This document shows positions 1-10,500 of a DNA stretch of 64,000 nucleotides, piece after piece. The position numbers were made by a program, and so were the translations under genes. Numbering within the stretch: position 1 is the stretch's first letter; each line of letters opens with the position of its first letter. The notes under the pieces were generated by a model. It worked only from the letters and a program-made list of their open reading frames with translations. It had not been told where the DNA came from and searched no databases. The stretch is from the NCBI GenBank assembly GCA_950097015.1, contig CATNEN010000003.1, forward strand, positions 3,513,501 through 3,577,500, given 5' to 3'. The DNA is from Macrostomum hystrix (lineage: Eukaryota; Platyhelminthes; Macrostomidae).

Positions 1-219
1 GCATCGCATGGCATGTCAATGCTGCAGACTGTTCTAAAAACACCCCTAATCTCGTCTCCTCTCTACCCCCCCCCTATACTAGCTGTCTACACTCCGAAAC
101 CCTCCCTCGACAACCTCCCTCCCATGACCGACTGTACACTCAAAAGCGTTTTTTGGTAAAATTTTGCTTCCCACGCTGTACAGACACACCCGCCCCCGGG
201 GCACACGCAACCCTAAACC

Positions 220-228
220 TATAAAAGG
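220..228 (+). promoter_or_regulatory. TATA box of the annexin gene
   Basis: TATAAAAGG lies 88-96 bases before the annexin start codon, a normal distance for a TATA box plus a short 5' UTR. The start site itself cannot be placed. The sequence before it (1-219) holds C-rich tracts and no other element I recognise. Confidence 0.6.
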
Positions 229-315
229 TTAAGAAATTCTCACTCTATAGCCATAGCCAAATCTTACAATAAGTTAAAACAAACACATACGCATAGTTCC
301 GGCAGGATTCTCACA

Positions 316-1753
316 ATGGCCGTCTCCAAGATTGACCAGCCCTTTAACGCACTTCAGGAGGCAGAGAGACTGCACGCCGCCATGAAGGGCATCGGCACCA
401 ACGAGCAGCTCATTATCGACGTCCTGGGTCATCGGCCGTCGCATCAGCGAGCGGAGATCGCCAAAGCGTTCAAGACCTCCTACGGCAAGGAGTTGGATAG
501 CGCTCTGAAATCTGAGCTGAGCGGCGACTTTCTTGAAGTCTGCGAAGGACTTTGCTACTGCCTGAGCGACTACGACGCCAAGTGCTTGCACCAGGCTGTC
601 AAGGTATTCTCTAAACTCAAAATTGCAATTTGTCCTACTATGCTAGTCACGTGGATTCGAATTTAAGACATCGGTGAAAGAAATATTAATAGTGCAGCAG
701 TCACAAGCTAATTTTATCTCGCCTCTCAAGATTGATAAATTTTTATCATTAATATTAAATTACCATTTAACACATGCGCAGTTTCTTTATTATCGCGCAA
801 AAAGGAAGTTATAATTTAAAAAATGGCAACAAACAACTTCGTCAATAAGAACGAAATAACAAACAAATGCTGCTATCGAATTAAACATTAAAAAAACTAA
901 TTTGTTAAAAATTTCATCACTTTTATTAATCTGCTTCTAAGAAATCAGTTCATTTAAACAACAAACTCTTGATTTTTCACTCAGGGCGCCGGCACAGACG
1001 AGGAGGCTTTGATCGACATTCTATCGACGCGTAACAACACGCAGATTCAGGCCATCAAGGCCTCGTACTCCAAGCTGATCCATCGCGACTTGGAGGCCGA
1101 CATTAAGTCCGATGTCAGCGGCAACTTTGGCCGCGTCCTGGTTGGAATTCTGACAGCCAACAGGGACGAAAATCCCAATGTTGATCCCAATGTGGTCGCA
1201 CAGGATGTTGAAGCACTGTACCAGGTTGGTTTTACCTCCTCTGCTCCCATTATTTCCTCTCCTACCCAAGTATATTTTCCAACTCGTACACAGTTTTTAC
1301 AGTTTTGAAACATCCCAACATTTACTTTTTTTAAAGGCCGGCGAGAAGAAAGCTGGCACCGAAGAGTCGACTTTCAATCGGGTTCTGTGCAGCCGCTCCT
1401 ATCCGCACATCGCCGCTGTAGCCAGCGAGTACGCCAAGCGGCACAAGAAGAACCTGATGGACGTTATCGACAGCGAGACCAGCGGAAGCTACCGCAGCCT
1501 GCTCCGCAGCGTCGTGTCCTACGCCATGGATCCGGCAGCTCACGTGGCCGAACTATTCTACAAGAGCATGAAGGGTCTGGGCACCAACGACCGTCGGCTG
1601 CAGCGCACCGTTATCACCCAGTGCGAGTCCGACCTGCCGGCCGTAAAGGCCGCCTTCCAGCGACTGCACAACAAAGGCCTGGGCGAGATGATTCGAGGCG
1701 ACACTTCGGGTGATTATCGCAAAATTCTTCTGGCTCTCATTGGCGAAGCCTAA
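316..1753 (+). CDS. Annexin, three exons, four repeats
   Basis: Annexins are cytosolic proteins that bind acidic phospholipid membranes when calcium is present. My model has exons 316-603, 985-1224 and 1337-1753; all introns are GT..AG and phase 0, giving 314 residues, within the usual 310-340 of a core annexin. Four repeats are visible, each with a GxGT-type calcium loop and a downstream acidic cap: MKGIGTNEQ with SELSGDF (repeat 1, about residues 23-70), GAGTDEE with SDVSGNF (repeat 2, from residue 97), KKAGTEE with SETSGSY (repeat 3, from about 180) and MKGLGTNDR with GDTSGDY (repeat 4, from about 255). The N-terminal head before repeat 1 is short, as in annexin A5- or B-type proteins. The start is the first ATG after the TATA box. 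The family call is firm; the subfamily is not resolved. Confidence 0.93.
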
Positions 1754-2251
1754 AGATGAATTCCTTTAGTTCCTCGGGTTCAGAACATTTTCGGAGAACC
1801 AATCAACAAGCATTACCAAACAAAAAAGTTGAAGTTACCAAAAATTGCACTTTTCCTCGAAACTCAATCACGGCTGATTCAGCTTTTCACAGAACGGTCA
1901 CTTTAAAACAAGATTTGACAAATATTCTTACAATTCTATTACAATAACTATTACTATGTGACTGTAGCAGTCATATTATATAATGAGTATTTGGACACGG
2001 CAAAAGGACCAAATTCAGCAATAGATCATTATATGGTTAGAAATAATTTTTATAGCGAACGTTTTTATGCTTCTGATTATTATAATACCATTCATCCAAG
2101 TGCAACCTATTTAGCAACTTTCAAGCAATATTTATTTATGTTCCTAGTTATAAAGTCCATAAAACATCAGAATAACGAGTAGCTTACTATAGTTTAAATC
2201 ACAATTTAAATTAGCTTTAAATTGTCACTTCACTTTGCGACTTCAATACAC

Positions 2252-2257
2252 AATAAA
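2252..2257 (+). terminator. Candidate poly(A) signal of the annexin gene
   Basis: AATAAA lies about 500 bases after the annexin stop codon, giving an AT-rich 3' UTR from 1754. The assignment is by position only. Confidence 0.45.
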
Positions 2258-2794
2258 CAATAATATTTGTGTTCCATCATTCATTGACTAAAAACCGTGT
2301 ATTTAACTTTCTAGACCGTCTTTATAACCAGAAATGATAAAACAATTTTTATACTCAAATGTTTACGTCTTTGTCAGTTTTATAATTCGTAGTAATCGGC
2401 GCACACGTTAATTTTTTAATTTATTCTGCTTTTCTACTTTATACAAAAACGTCACTCATATTTATTGTTATTTGTTTTTGTTTGATGGAACGTTAAAAGT
2501 GCATTCTATAAAAACCAAACCGTTTTGGATAATATAACATTGTTATTTGTGTTGTAGTCACCTTGCAACTTAAATTTGCAACTGTTGCGGTTAAACATAA
2601 AAATTTGCAAAGCTTTGAACAAAAATATATTTAAAATTTGTGACAGTGCACCGGTTTGTTATTATTCAAATTTCACAAAAATGTGAATTTTAGTGAAACT
2701 GCCTCGTTTATTTTGATTAAAACCTGATATTTTAATAAAAACTTTACTACTTAAAGTAGTTAAAAGTACTTACAACTACATTTTTGTCTGAATT
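2258..2794. other. AT-rich intergenic stretch, nothing recognised
   Basis: Low-complexity AT-rich sequence between the annexin 3' end and a SINE. No open frame, RNA or repeat that I can support. Confidence 0.5.
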
Positions 2795-3100
2795 TGAGGT
2801 GAGTGGCAAAACGGTTAACGCGTTTGCCTCTCGCACCGAGGTCCCTGAGCTCGATTCCATTTATTTGGGGCGCAGCCGCTGAGGGCTTGGGGTTTGTCGT
2901 GCAATTTACATCCTCCAAGTCATAGTGAAAGTGTACACTGCCTGACGACGAGAAAGTCAGGGCAGATGTACACACCTGTGTGCGTGTGTGCTCAGGAGTC
3001 AGCGAAACGGGCAGAATTGCCTCGTCGCTGGCTGCGGTCTAGTGTCACCAAATGATGTGCCCACAGCCCCCGCAGCAGTTATTATTATTGTTATTATAAA
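2795..3100 (+). mobile_element. tRNA-derived SINE, family 1, full copy
   Basis: The head resembles a tRNA gene and carries an A box (GAGTGGCAAAACGG at about 2801) and a B box (GAGCTCGATTCC at about 2847). A body follows containing CTTGGGGTTTGTCGTGC and GAGAAAGTCAGGGCAGATGT, and the copy ends in an ATT-rich tail. The same body recurs at 30918-31215, at 56153-56425 (minus strand) and, split by a retrotransposon, at 24596-29170. Four related copies with pol III boxes and variable ends support a SINE rather than a gene. Confidence 0.8.
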
Positions 3101-3109
3101 TGTCTGAAT

Positions 3110-5270
3110 AAATGTTCGGATAATCTCGTTCGCAGCCACATATACGAGCGTATGCATGCAGGCCATATGCGTTTTGTTTTAAATTGACTAACATGCAGGA
3201 AACTCACTGACTTAACTTACAAGTTTTGTCAAAACATGTTTATTTGTACTATAAGTTAATAACAAACAGCTAGAGGGACGGGAGATGCGCTGCATGGCCG
3301 TTCAAAGCAAAGGGGTCGATAAAATTGCAGTGGTGGTGTATAGTGTCAGCTTGTTTGTCCTTCTATCTCCCCGCCGAGTTATTATTCAGTGCTTATTGTG
3401 TATTTTTTGACGCTTGTGTTTTTTTAGCTAACAGTCACCCACGCCAAGCCGGGAGGACCGGTCGGGGGAGCGGACGCCCACCACCCCGCGAGCGCTACCT
3501 GGGCTACAGTCCCGGCCAATCAGCAAACGACCCGGCCTCACTACCTGTCGACCCTCGGCAAGAAGCAATCCCGGGGCTCAGAACGGCGGTCGCAAGTCTA
3601 CTGTGATTTGTCACCTTGGCTCAAGCTACAGCCAGGCATCCACCTCGCCGATCGACCTAATTTGGGGTTAACATGACTCTATAAAAGGAAGCGTGTTTTT
3701 GCAGTGACTTTTTATCGTTCTCCGCAATTCGCCTCACACTGTGAGAAGCACGTGCAAGCTAGTCCACTTTGTTTTGTCTCGCCCCGCCTGACCACGCTCC
3801 GCTTGTTCAGTTAGGTAGCTTTCGGCGCTACGCGTCTTGAGAGTGCGCCGCTGACAAGGGTGGTCTAGATAGGCGCTTGTTGTCGAAGTCAGTACGTGCT
3901 ATCTTCGGAGACTCCGCCGTCAGGCAGAAGGAGCGCCAACCGATAGGATCTGTCGGGGCAGCGCTGAAAGCAGAGACAACCGGAGCCTCCCGGGAAGAGT
4001 AGGGCGCGGATTAGGCCAGTTTAAGTAAAATTGTTATATCCAATTTCCCCGGACCAAATTTGCTTTTGTGAGCGCGCTATATTGCTTTCCGTGCGAATAT
4101 CCTCATTCTGTCAGTTTAACTTTTGAATCAAGTTGAGCAAGTATGCGAGATTCAAATCAATTAATTCCTATTCTTATCTGGAGTCGGCGAGTCACAAAAC
4201 ACAGACTAAATCACTCCCAATCAATTTATTCGAGTCCTCGTGTTCATACTGTGTTATTCATTTTTCATTGGGAGTTTCGCCGGGCCGGAGGACGACACGC
4301 GGGTCTCTTCGCTAATCTATTCCACTTCGCTCGCTACCCCAGTCTCATAACGCTATTTATTTTCAGATTTCCCTGCTGCTATTGAACCGATTGGTAGAAC
4401 ACCGACCACGGTGAATAGTGAATAGTCGCTAGCTTTAAATTCCTCACGCTCCAGCTAGGACATTCATTTTATTACAGTGGGAGTGAGGTGCGAATTTCGG
4501 GATTAATGGCGTGAATGCGCGATTTCTGACGCGAGGTGCGAATTTTTTAATGCTCAGTGCGTGAAAATTTCAATGAAACAACAATTGGTAAAATAAGTTC
4601 GTCTATAATGGTGACGTCATTTGTCTTTGGGCACGTAAGCGAGACGACTTAAAAGTTGATTGTGCCTGGTGTAAAGTCGATTTTGTTTTTCTAAGTGGCA
4701 TTACAAACTCGCATGCTCTCATCGCGAAATTTCGAAGGCCCGTCGGAGCAGCAGCTCCCTCAAGATGTTGATGGCAGGGGCATCCGCAGGCCAGGCTGAT
4801 CAGAGTATTGGCACGTCTTGCGAGCCAAACGACTCAAGTCACTGCGAAAGTCTCGGAAATTCGTTTTATCACGAGAATTATTATTAAAAATCGTAGCTTT
4901 GAGCCTAAGGATGACGCCGTTGAGGACTTACGTGCGATTTGTTCCGACTCCAAGACCATCTGCCAGCTCGTCCGATACCTAAGGGCCACCGGGTGAGTGA
5001 CTCTCCACCTCCTGGACTCTCCGGAGGAGGACCGCGCTGTGGACGCCGGCATCAGTACCGGATCCCCCTATGCGACACCGCAGCTTTAGTTGCCCGTGGT
5101 CGCCCGGGGCTAGCGGAACGGGCGGCAACGCCTCCCCGCTGCATCGAAGGATGCCCCCTGCAGCTAAGTCAAGCAACGACTCCAAGTTTCCGGCTGCAGC
5201 TTCATCGATCGAAGATTTCTTACCTCGTGTCTCACGGCCTCTTTCCCTACCTGAAGGAGGTTATTCTGGC
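3110..5270 (+). other. Gene-poor stretch with a promoter-like segment
   Basis: There is a TATA-like TATAAAAGG at 3680-3688 in moderately GC-rich sequence, then AT-rich sequence, then degenerate subrepeats around GAGGTGCGAATTT (about 4484-4560). No complete reading frame is supported. Because it lies just upstream of the decayed hAT transposase in the same orientation, it may be that element's 5' part; this is inference from position only. Confidence 0.3.
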
Positions 5271-5279
5271 CGATGTTTG

Positions 5280-5860
5280 CAGCAACAGCAAGTCACCAGA
5301 CTCAGGCTTTTTTCAGTGCAAATTGATGAAGCCGATAAGAATGGAAAGTTTCTCGGCATCCTTCTGCGATATCTTTCTGAAAATAGTACCGAAAAAACTA
5401 TGAAGGCCAAATCAGTCTGCATAGATTTGCCTATGCTGTCTTCTACAACTGCCGCAGCTATTTCTGTTTCTATGTTGCAGACGATTTCGGAGTGCAACCT
5501 CGACAAGTCAAAGTGTGTCGGAGTGACGTCGGACAACTGCAACACCATGCGGGGCTTCAAGAGCGGAGTAGTTGTTCGACTTCGGGATGACCTTCGAAAT
5601 ATCATTGATGTAGGCGGCTGCAGCCTTCATCATATACACACAATGCCGCGAAGTACTTAGGTCTCAGCGTAGAGACACTAGTGCGCGACCTCTACGAGCG
5701 TATTGCCACTTCAAGTTATCGCTCGACGAAAAGGACCGCTTACATGTCAGTGCAACTGAATTCGATGAAGTGCAAAAGCTGGCATTTATTCGGCCAGTTG
5801 ACACCCGTTGGCTGCAGCTGTTGCCGGTAGTTCTTTGTGAAGGTAACAGAGAAACTCTTT
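5280..5860 (+). pseudogene. Decayed hAT-family transposase fragment
   Basis: From 5292 a frame reads like the catalytic core of hAT transposases: QIDEADKNGKFLGILLRYL (first acidic residue, about 5325), SVCIDLPMLS, then KCVGVTSDNCNTM (second acidic residue, about 5532) and GGCSLHHIH. The frame breaks near 5641, where NAAKYLGLSVETLVRDLYER continues one frame over. It breaks again near 5706, where the frame leads to VDTRWLQLLPVV, the conserved DTRW region of this family. The C-terminal dimerisation part is not seen. At least two frameshifts make it non-functional. No terminal repeats were found, so the element's limits are unknown. Confidence 0.65.
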
Positions 5861-6507
5861 GCCGCTGAGCAGCTCCACTCTTTGTGCCTGCCAACTGCTG
5901 GATCCGAAAAAGCAGACGAACGATCGGTTTGTTCAGTGGGTTGATACTGTCGAACTTTCGAACCTTCTGCCAGAAAGCGTTCAACAGAAAAAGTTCCGCT
6001 CTGGATAAGAACAGCGTGATAATGACAATATTAAACAATTAGTCGTGTTTTTAGGCTAATGTTATGTTAGTTGCCTTTTACTTGCTTAAAATTACATCTT
6101 CCAAAGTTAGACATATAGCTTAGTTTAGGCGCGAAAAAATGAGCACTCCTCACTCCCACCACAGCGATAAATTTAAGCATGTGGAAAGGTGTCACACAGA
6201 CATGCTTCTGCTCTATGAATTGTGGGCAACGAGCGTAGAAAAGAGCCCACAAAGCAAATCGAGCCTGTTTCCCACGGACCCTTCAAGATCAGCAGCCCGA
6301 CGTCCTGAACAGATCGTTGTGCACTGAAACTTTCTTCGAGTCTCCAAGTCGGCATTCCAAGGGGTGGTCAGGAAGCCTGGTTTACTGTTTAATCTAAGCC
6401 AATCAAGCTTTAACGGTATAGGACTGCCATCTTGCCGCCCGTTTTTATACCAAGAGGGGGGAATTTCAGTGAAAAAAAAACTTTGGTAGCGCCCGAATGC
6501 TAACAGC

Positions 6508-6800
6508 GTTGGGTGGTGACCAATTGGTTAACGGACTAGGCGAGGGTGTCCTGTGGTTGATCAGTCAAATCGGAGCAATTCGCGTCAAGGTCCATAGTTG
6601 CTTAGTTCCACCTGTTGCAGCCATTGAAGGTCCAGCAGTCCGTCTAGATAAAGCTAGGTGACCAACGAAGACGGAGATGATGCAGGGCACATTCAGGTGA
6701 CATGCTGACCTATTTTGAAGACCTGGCAAGTAATTCGTGTATGTGGTGTATGTGGTGTATGTACAAGCGCTTTTGGTAAACATCTGACCTTCGGCCAGAA
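6508..6800 (+). mobile_element. Possible third tRNA-related SINE, degenerate
   Basis: GGTGGTGACCAATTGGTTAAC at about 6510 looks like a degenerate tRNA A-box region, and a weak B-box-like GTGGTTGATCAGTC follows at about 6553. No second copy was found in the window. Confidence 0.25.
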
Positions 6801-6839
6801 CCATTGAAAATCTCGACTGTCTTAAACAAAAATTTGGCC

Positions 6840-7551
6840 CGTGTTCTTAAGTTTCGTGTGCTTGCGTTGCTCCGTTCGGGTGCAGCACAACAAATTGTCA
6901 GGGAGGAAATCCCCTTGGTATAGTTCCACTGTTAAAGATTAGGATTAAAATTCCCAGGAATCGTTGAGTTTTCTACGAATTTAGGGCCGGGAAAAGGGAC
7001 AGAAATTTGCTTAACTTGTTAAATTTGAAAATGCAGAACACATTTTTTGCACTGGAAATAAAAAACGATGCACAGCTACTCCAGATAATTTATATAGGCT
7101 CCATGCATAATTCAATGTCAACATACATTCTAGTTAGCAATGTTTTCATGTAATAAACGAACAGATAAGCAGGAGTCGAAAGTCAGCAAATGCAAATGAA
7201 TAATTTTGAATAGATTAAATACGAGTATCTAGGGAGCGATTCAGAGCATTTGAAACCCAAATTTTTTAGGTTGTGACCGAAAAGTCAAAGTGCTATGTTA
7301 ATAATATACGATAAGAATTTGTTGGACTTGCTCTTAAAAAATTATCTATCTGGGCACCTCGGGGTGTTTTTTTTCGCGTTGGCACTATAAGTGCTTCATT
7401 TATAAATGCAAATTCAATGCAAAAGTCAAAAAGGTACAAATAATTTAGCTCCCTGATTGTCCACTTCGCGCACCTAAAACTTGAGGAATTCTGAAGTTCT
7501 AAGAAAAACTAAACAGTAAAAGAAAGGAAGGCTATTATCAAAGCAGCTACA
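6840..7551 (+). other. AT-rich upstream region of transporter gene 1
   Basis: No canonical TATA box at a convincing distance and no repeat. It presumably contains the promoter and 5' UTR of the transporter beginning at 7552. Confidence 0.4.
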
Positions 7552-10500
7552 ATGTCACTTGACGACATCATTGAGAAGCTGGGATCATTTGGTCGCTTTC
7601 AGAAGCTGCAATACCTCCTGGCCTGCTATGCATCAGTGTGCTGTGGTGAGAGCTGCGATTTTCATGAGATCTTAACTAACTGCTCTGTTTTGGTTGTGAT
7701 GTTTAGTTCTACTGGTGTGAGGTTTAGTATTACCGGTGTGAGGTTTAGTTCTAATGATGTGAGGTTTTAGCTCCAGTAGTGTGAGTTTCAGTTCGAGTAG
7801 TGTGAGGTTCAGCTCGAGTAGTGTGAGGTTCAGCTCGAGTAGTGTGAGGTTCAGCTCGAGTAGTGTGAGTTTCAGTTCGAGTAGTGTGAGGTTCAGCTCG
7901 AGTAGTGTGAGGTTTTAGCTCGAGTAGTGTGAGGTTTCAGCTTGACTAGTATGAGGTTTCAGCTTGACTAGTATGAGGTTTCAGCTTGACTAGTATGAGG
8001 TTTTAGCTCGAGTAGTGTGAGGTTTCAGCTTGACTAGTATGAGGTTTCAGCTTGACTAGTGTGAGGTTCTAGCTCGAGTAGTGTGAGGTTTTAGCTCGAG
8101 TAGTGTGAGGTTTCAGCTTGACTAGTATGAGGTTTCAGCTTGACTAGTGTGAGGTTCTAGCTCGAGTAGTGTGAGGTTTTAGCTCGAGTAGTGTGAGGTT
8201 TCAGCTAGACTAGTATGAGGTTTCAGCTTGACTAGTATGAGGTTTTAGCTCGAGTAGTGTGAGGTTTCAGCTTGACTAGTATGAGGTTTCAGCTTGACTA
8301 GTGTGAGGTTCTAGCTCGAGTAGTGTGAGGTTCTAGCTCGAGTAGTGTGAAGTTCTAACTCGAGTAGTGTGAGGTTTTAGCTCGAGTAGTGTGAGGTTCA
8401 GCACGAGTAGTGTGAGGTTTTAGCTCGAGTAGTGTGAGGTTCAGCTCGAGTAGTGTGAGGTTTTAGCTCGAGTAGTGTGAGGTTCAGCTCGAGTAGTGTG
8501 AGGTTTTAGCTCGAGTAGTGTGAGGTTCAGCTCGAGTAGTGTGAGGTTTTAGCTCGAGTAGTGTGAGGTTCAGCTCGACTAGTATGAGGTTCTAGCTCGA
8601 GTAGTGTGAGGTTCAGCTCGACTAGTATGAGGTTTTAGCTCGAGTAGTGTGAGGTTCAGCTCGAGTAGTGTGAGGTTCAGCTCGAGTAGTGTGAGTTTCA
8701 GTTCGAGTAGTGTGAGGTTCAGCTCGAGTAGTGTGAGGTTCTAGCTCGAGTAGTGTGAGGTTTTAGCTCGAGTAGTGTGAGGTTTCAGCTTGACTAGTAT
8801 GAGGTTTCAGCTTGACTAGTATGAGGTTTCAGCTTGACTAGTATGAGGTTTTAGCTCGAGTAGTGTGAGGTTTCAGCTTGACTAGTATGAGGTTTCAGCT
8901 TGACTAGTGTGAGGTTCTAGCTCGAGTAGTGTGAGGTTTTAGCTCGAGTAGTGTGAGGTTTCAGCTTGACTAGTATGAGGTTTCAGCTTGACTAGTGTGA
9001 GGTTCTAGCTCGAGTAGTGTGAGGTTTTAGCTCGAGTAGTGTGAGGTTTCAGCTTGACTAGTATGAGGTTTCAGCTTGACTAGTATGAGGTTTCAGCTTG
9101 ACTAGTATGAGGTTTTAGCTCGAGTAGTGTGAGGTTTCAGCTTGACTAGTATGAGGTTTCAGCTTGACTAGTGTGAGGTTCTAGCTCGAGTAGTGTGAGG
9201 TTCTAGCTCGAGTAGTGTGAAGTTCTAACTCGAGTAGTGTGAGGTTTTAGCTCGAGTAGTGTGAGGTTCAGCACGAGTAGTGTGAGGTTTTAGCTCGAGT
9301 AGTGTGAGGTTCAGCTCGAGTAGTGTGAGGTTTTAGCTCGAGTAGTGTGAGGTTCAGCTCGAGTAGTGTGAGGTTTTAGCTCGAGTAGTGTGAGGTTCAG
9401 CTCGAGTAGTGTGAGGTTTTAGCTCGAGTAGTGTGAGGTTCAGCTCGACTAGTATGAGGTTCTAGCTCGAGTAGTGTGAGGTTCAGCTCGACTAGTATGA
9501 GGTTTTAGCTCGAGTAGTGTGAGGTTCAGCTCGAGTAGTGTGAGGTTTTAGCTCGAGTAGTGTGAGGTTCAGCTCGACTAGTATGAGGTTCTAGCTCGAG
9601 TAGTGTGAGGTTTTAGCTCGAGTAGTGTGAGGTTTCAGCTCGAGTAGTGTAGAGATTATAGGAGTTTTGATTCAATTCCTTTCAGTTAGATTTTTTTAAG
9701 TTTCAACCATGCTTGTATCTCTTTAAAGCTCGCAATCTATGATTTAAAACACAAGGTGCGGGAACAATTATTCTGGTTTACATTCTGAATGTACCCAGCC
9801 ATCGCTGCCGGGTGCCTAGCCTGGGCTCCAGCGATCACTGGGGCGTCAACGCTAGCCTGATTGAGTCGGCTGTGCCACCCAGCGAAAGCAACTGTCGCAA
9901 CACCGGCTCGCTGAAATGCTTTCATTCTTGCCGTCTCTACGGCAAATTGAATGGCACAGCCAATGAAAACTTCACAACTGCCTGCACTGATGGATTTGTG
10001 TTCGACAAAGCTGAGTTCGTTGACACCTTCGCCACGGAGGTGAGTGTAACGGGCTGTGTACAGTTCCACAGCTGATAACGATGGTCAGTTAACTGAGAAC
10101 CAATACCCAGTACCAATCTTCAGAAGAACCAATGTTCAGTTGAGTACCAATGTTCAGCAGAGTACCAATGTTCAGTAGAGTACCAATGTTCAGCAGAGTA
10201 GCAATGTTCAGTAGACTAGCAATGTCCAGTAGAGCACGAATAGTACTAATCAATTCCTCCATCGGCATTCTCAGCTAGACCTGGTCTGTGACACTGGCAA
10301 GGAGGTTCTGGTCGCCTCGCTGATGCAGAGTCAGCTACTCGGCTTCTTGGTCGGCTCATTTCTATCTGGAATTCTTTCCGATCGGTAAAGTTGGCGCCTT
10401 TTTCTGTGATTCTGACATCTAGTTTAAAACGACTTGACAGGTCAGCTCTGACGAAATTTCTTTGATAGGTTTGGCAGAAAGCCCATATTGATTGGCTCTA

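Noticed and set aside
1756-2182. Small frames after the annexin stop
   Set aside because: They lie in the AT-rich 3' UTR before the poly(A) signal and have low-complexity content.
3325-3606. 93-codon frame starting QWWCIVSACLSFYL
   Set aside because: The composition changes abruptly halfway and there is no recognisable domain. Not enough to call a gene; it could be part of a transposon leader.
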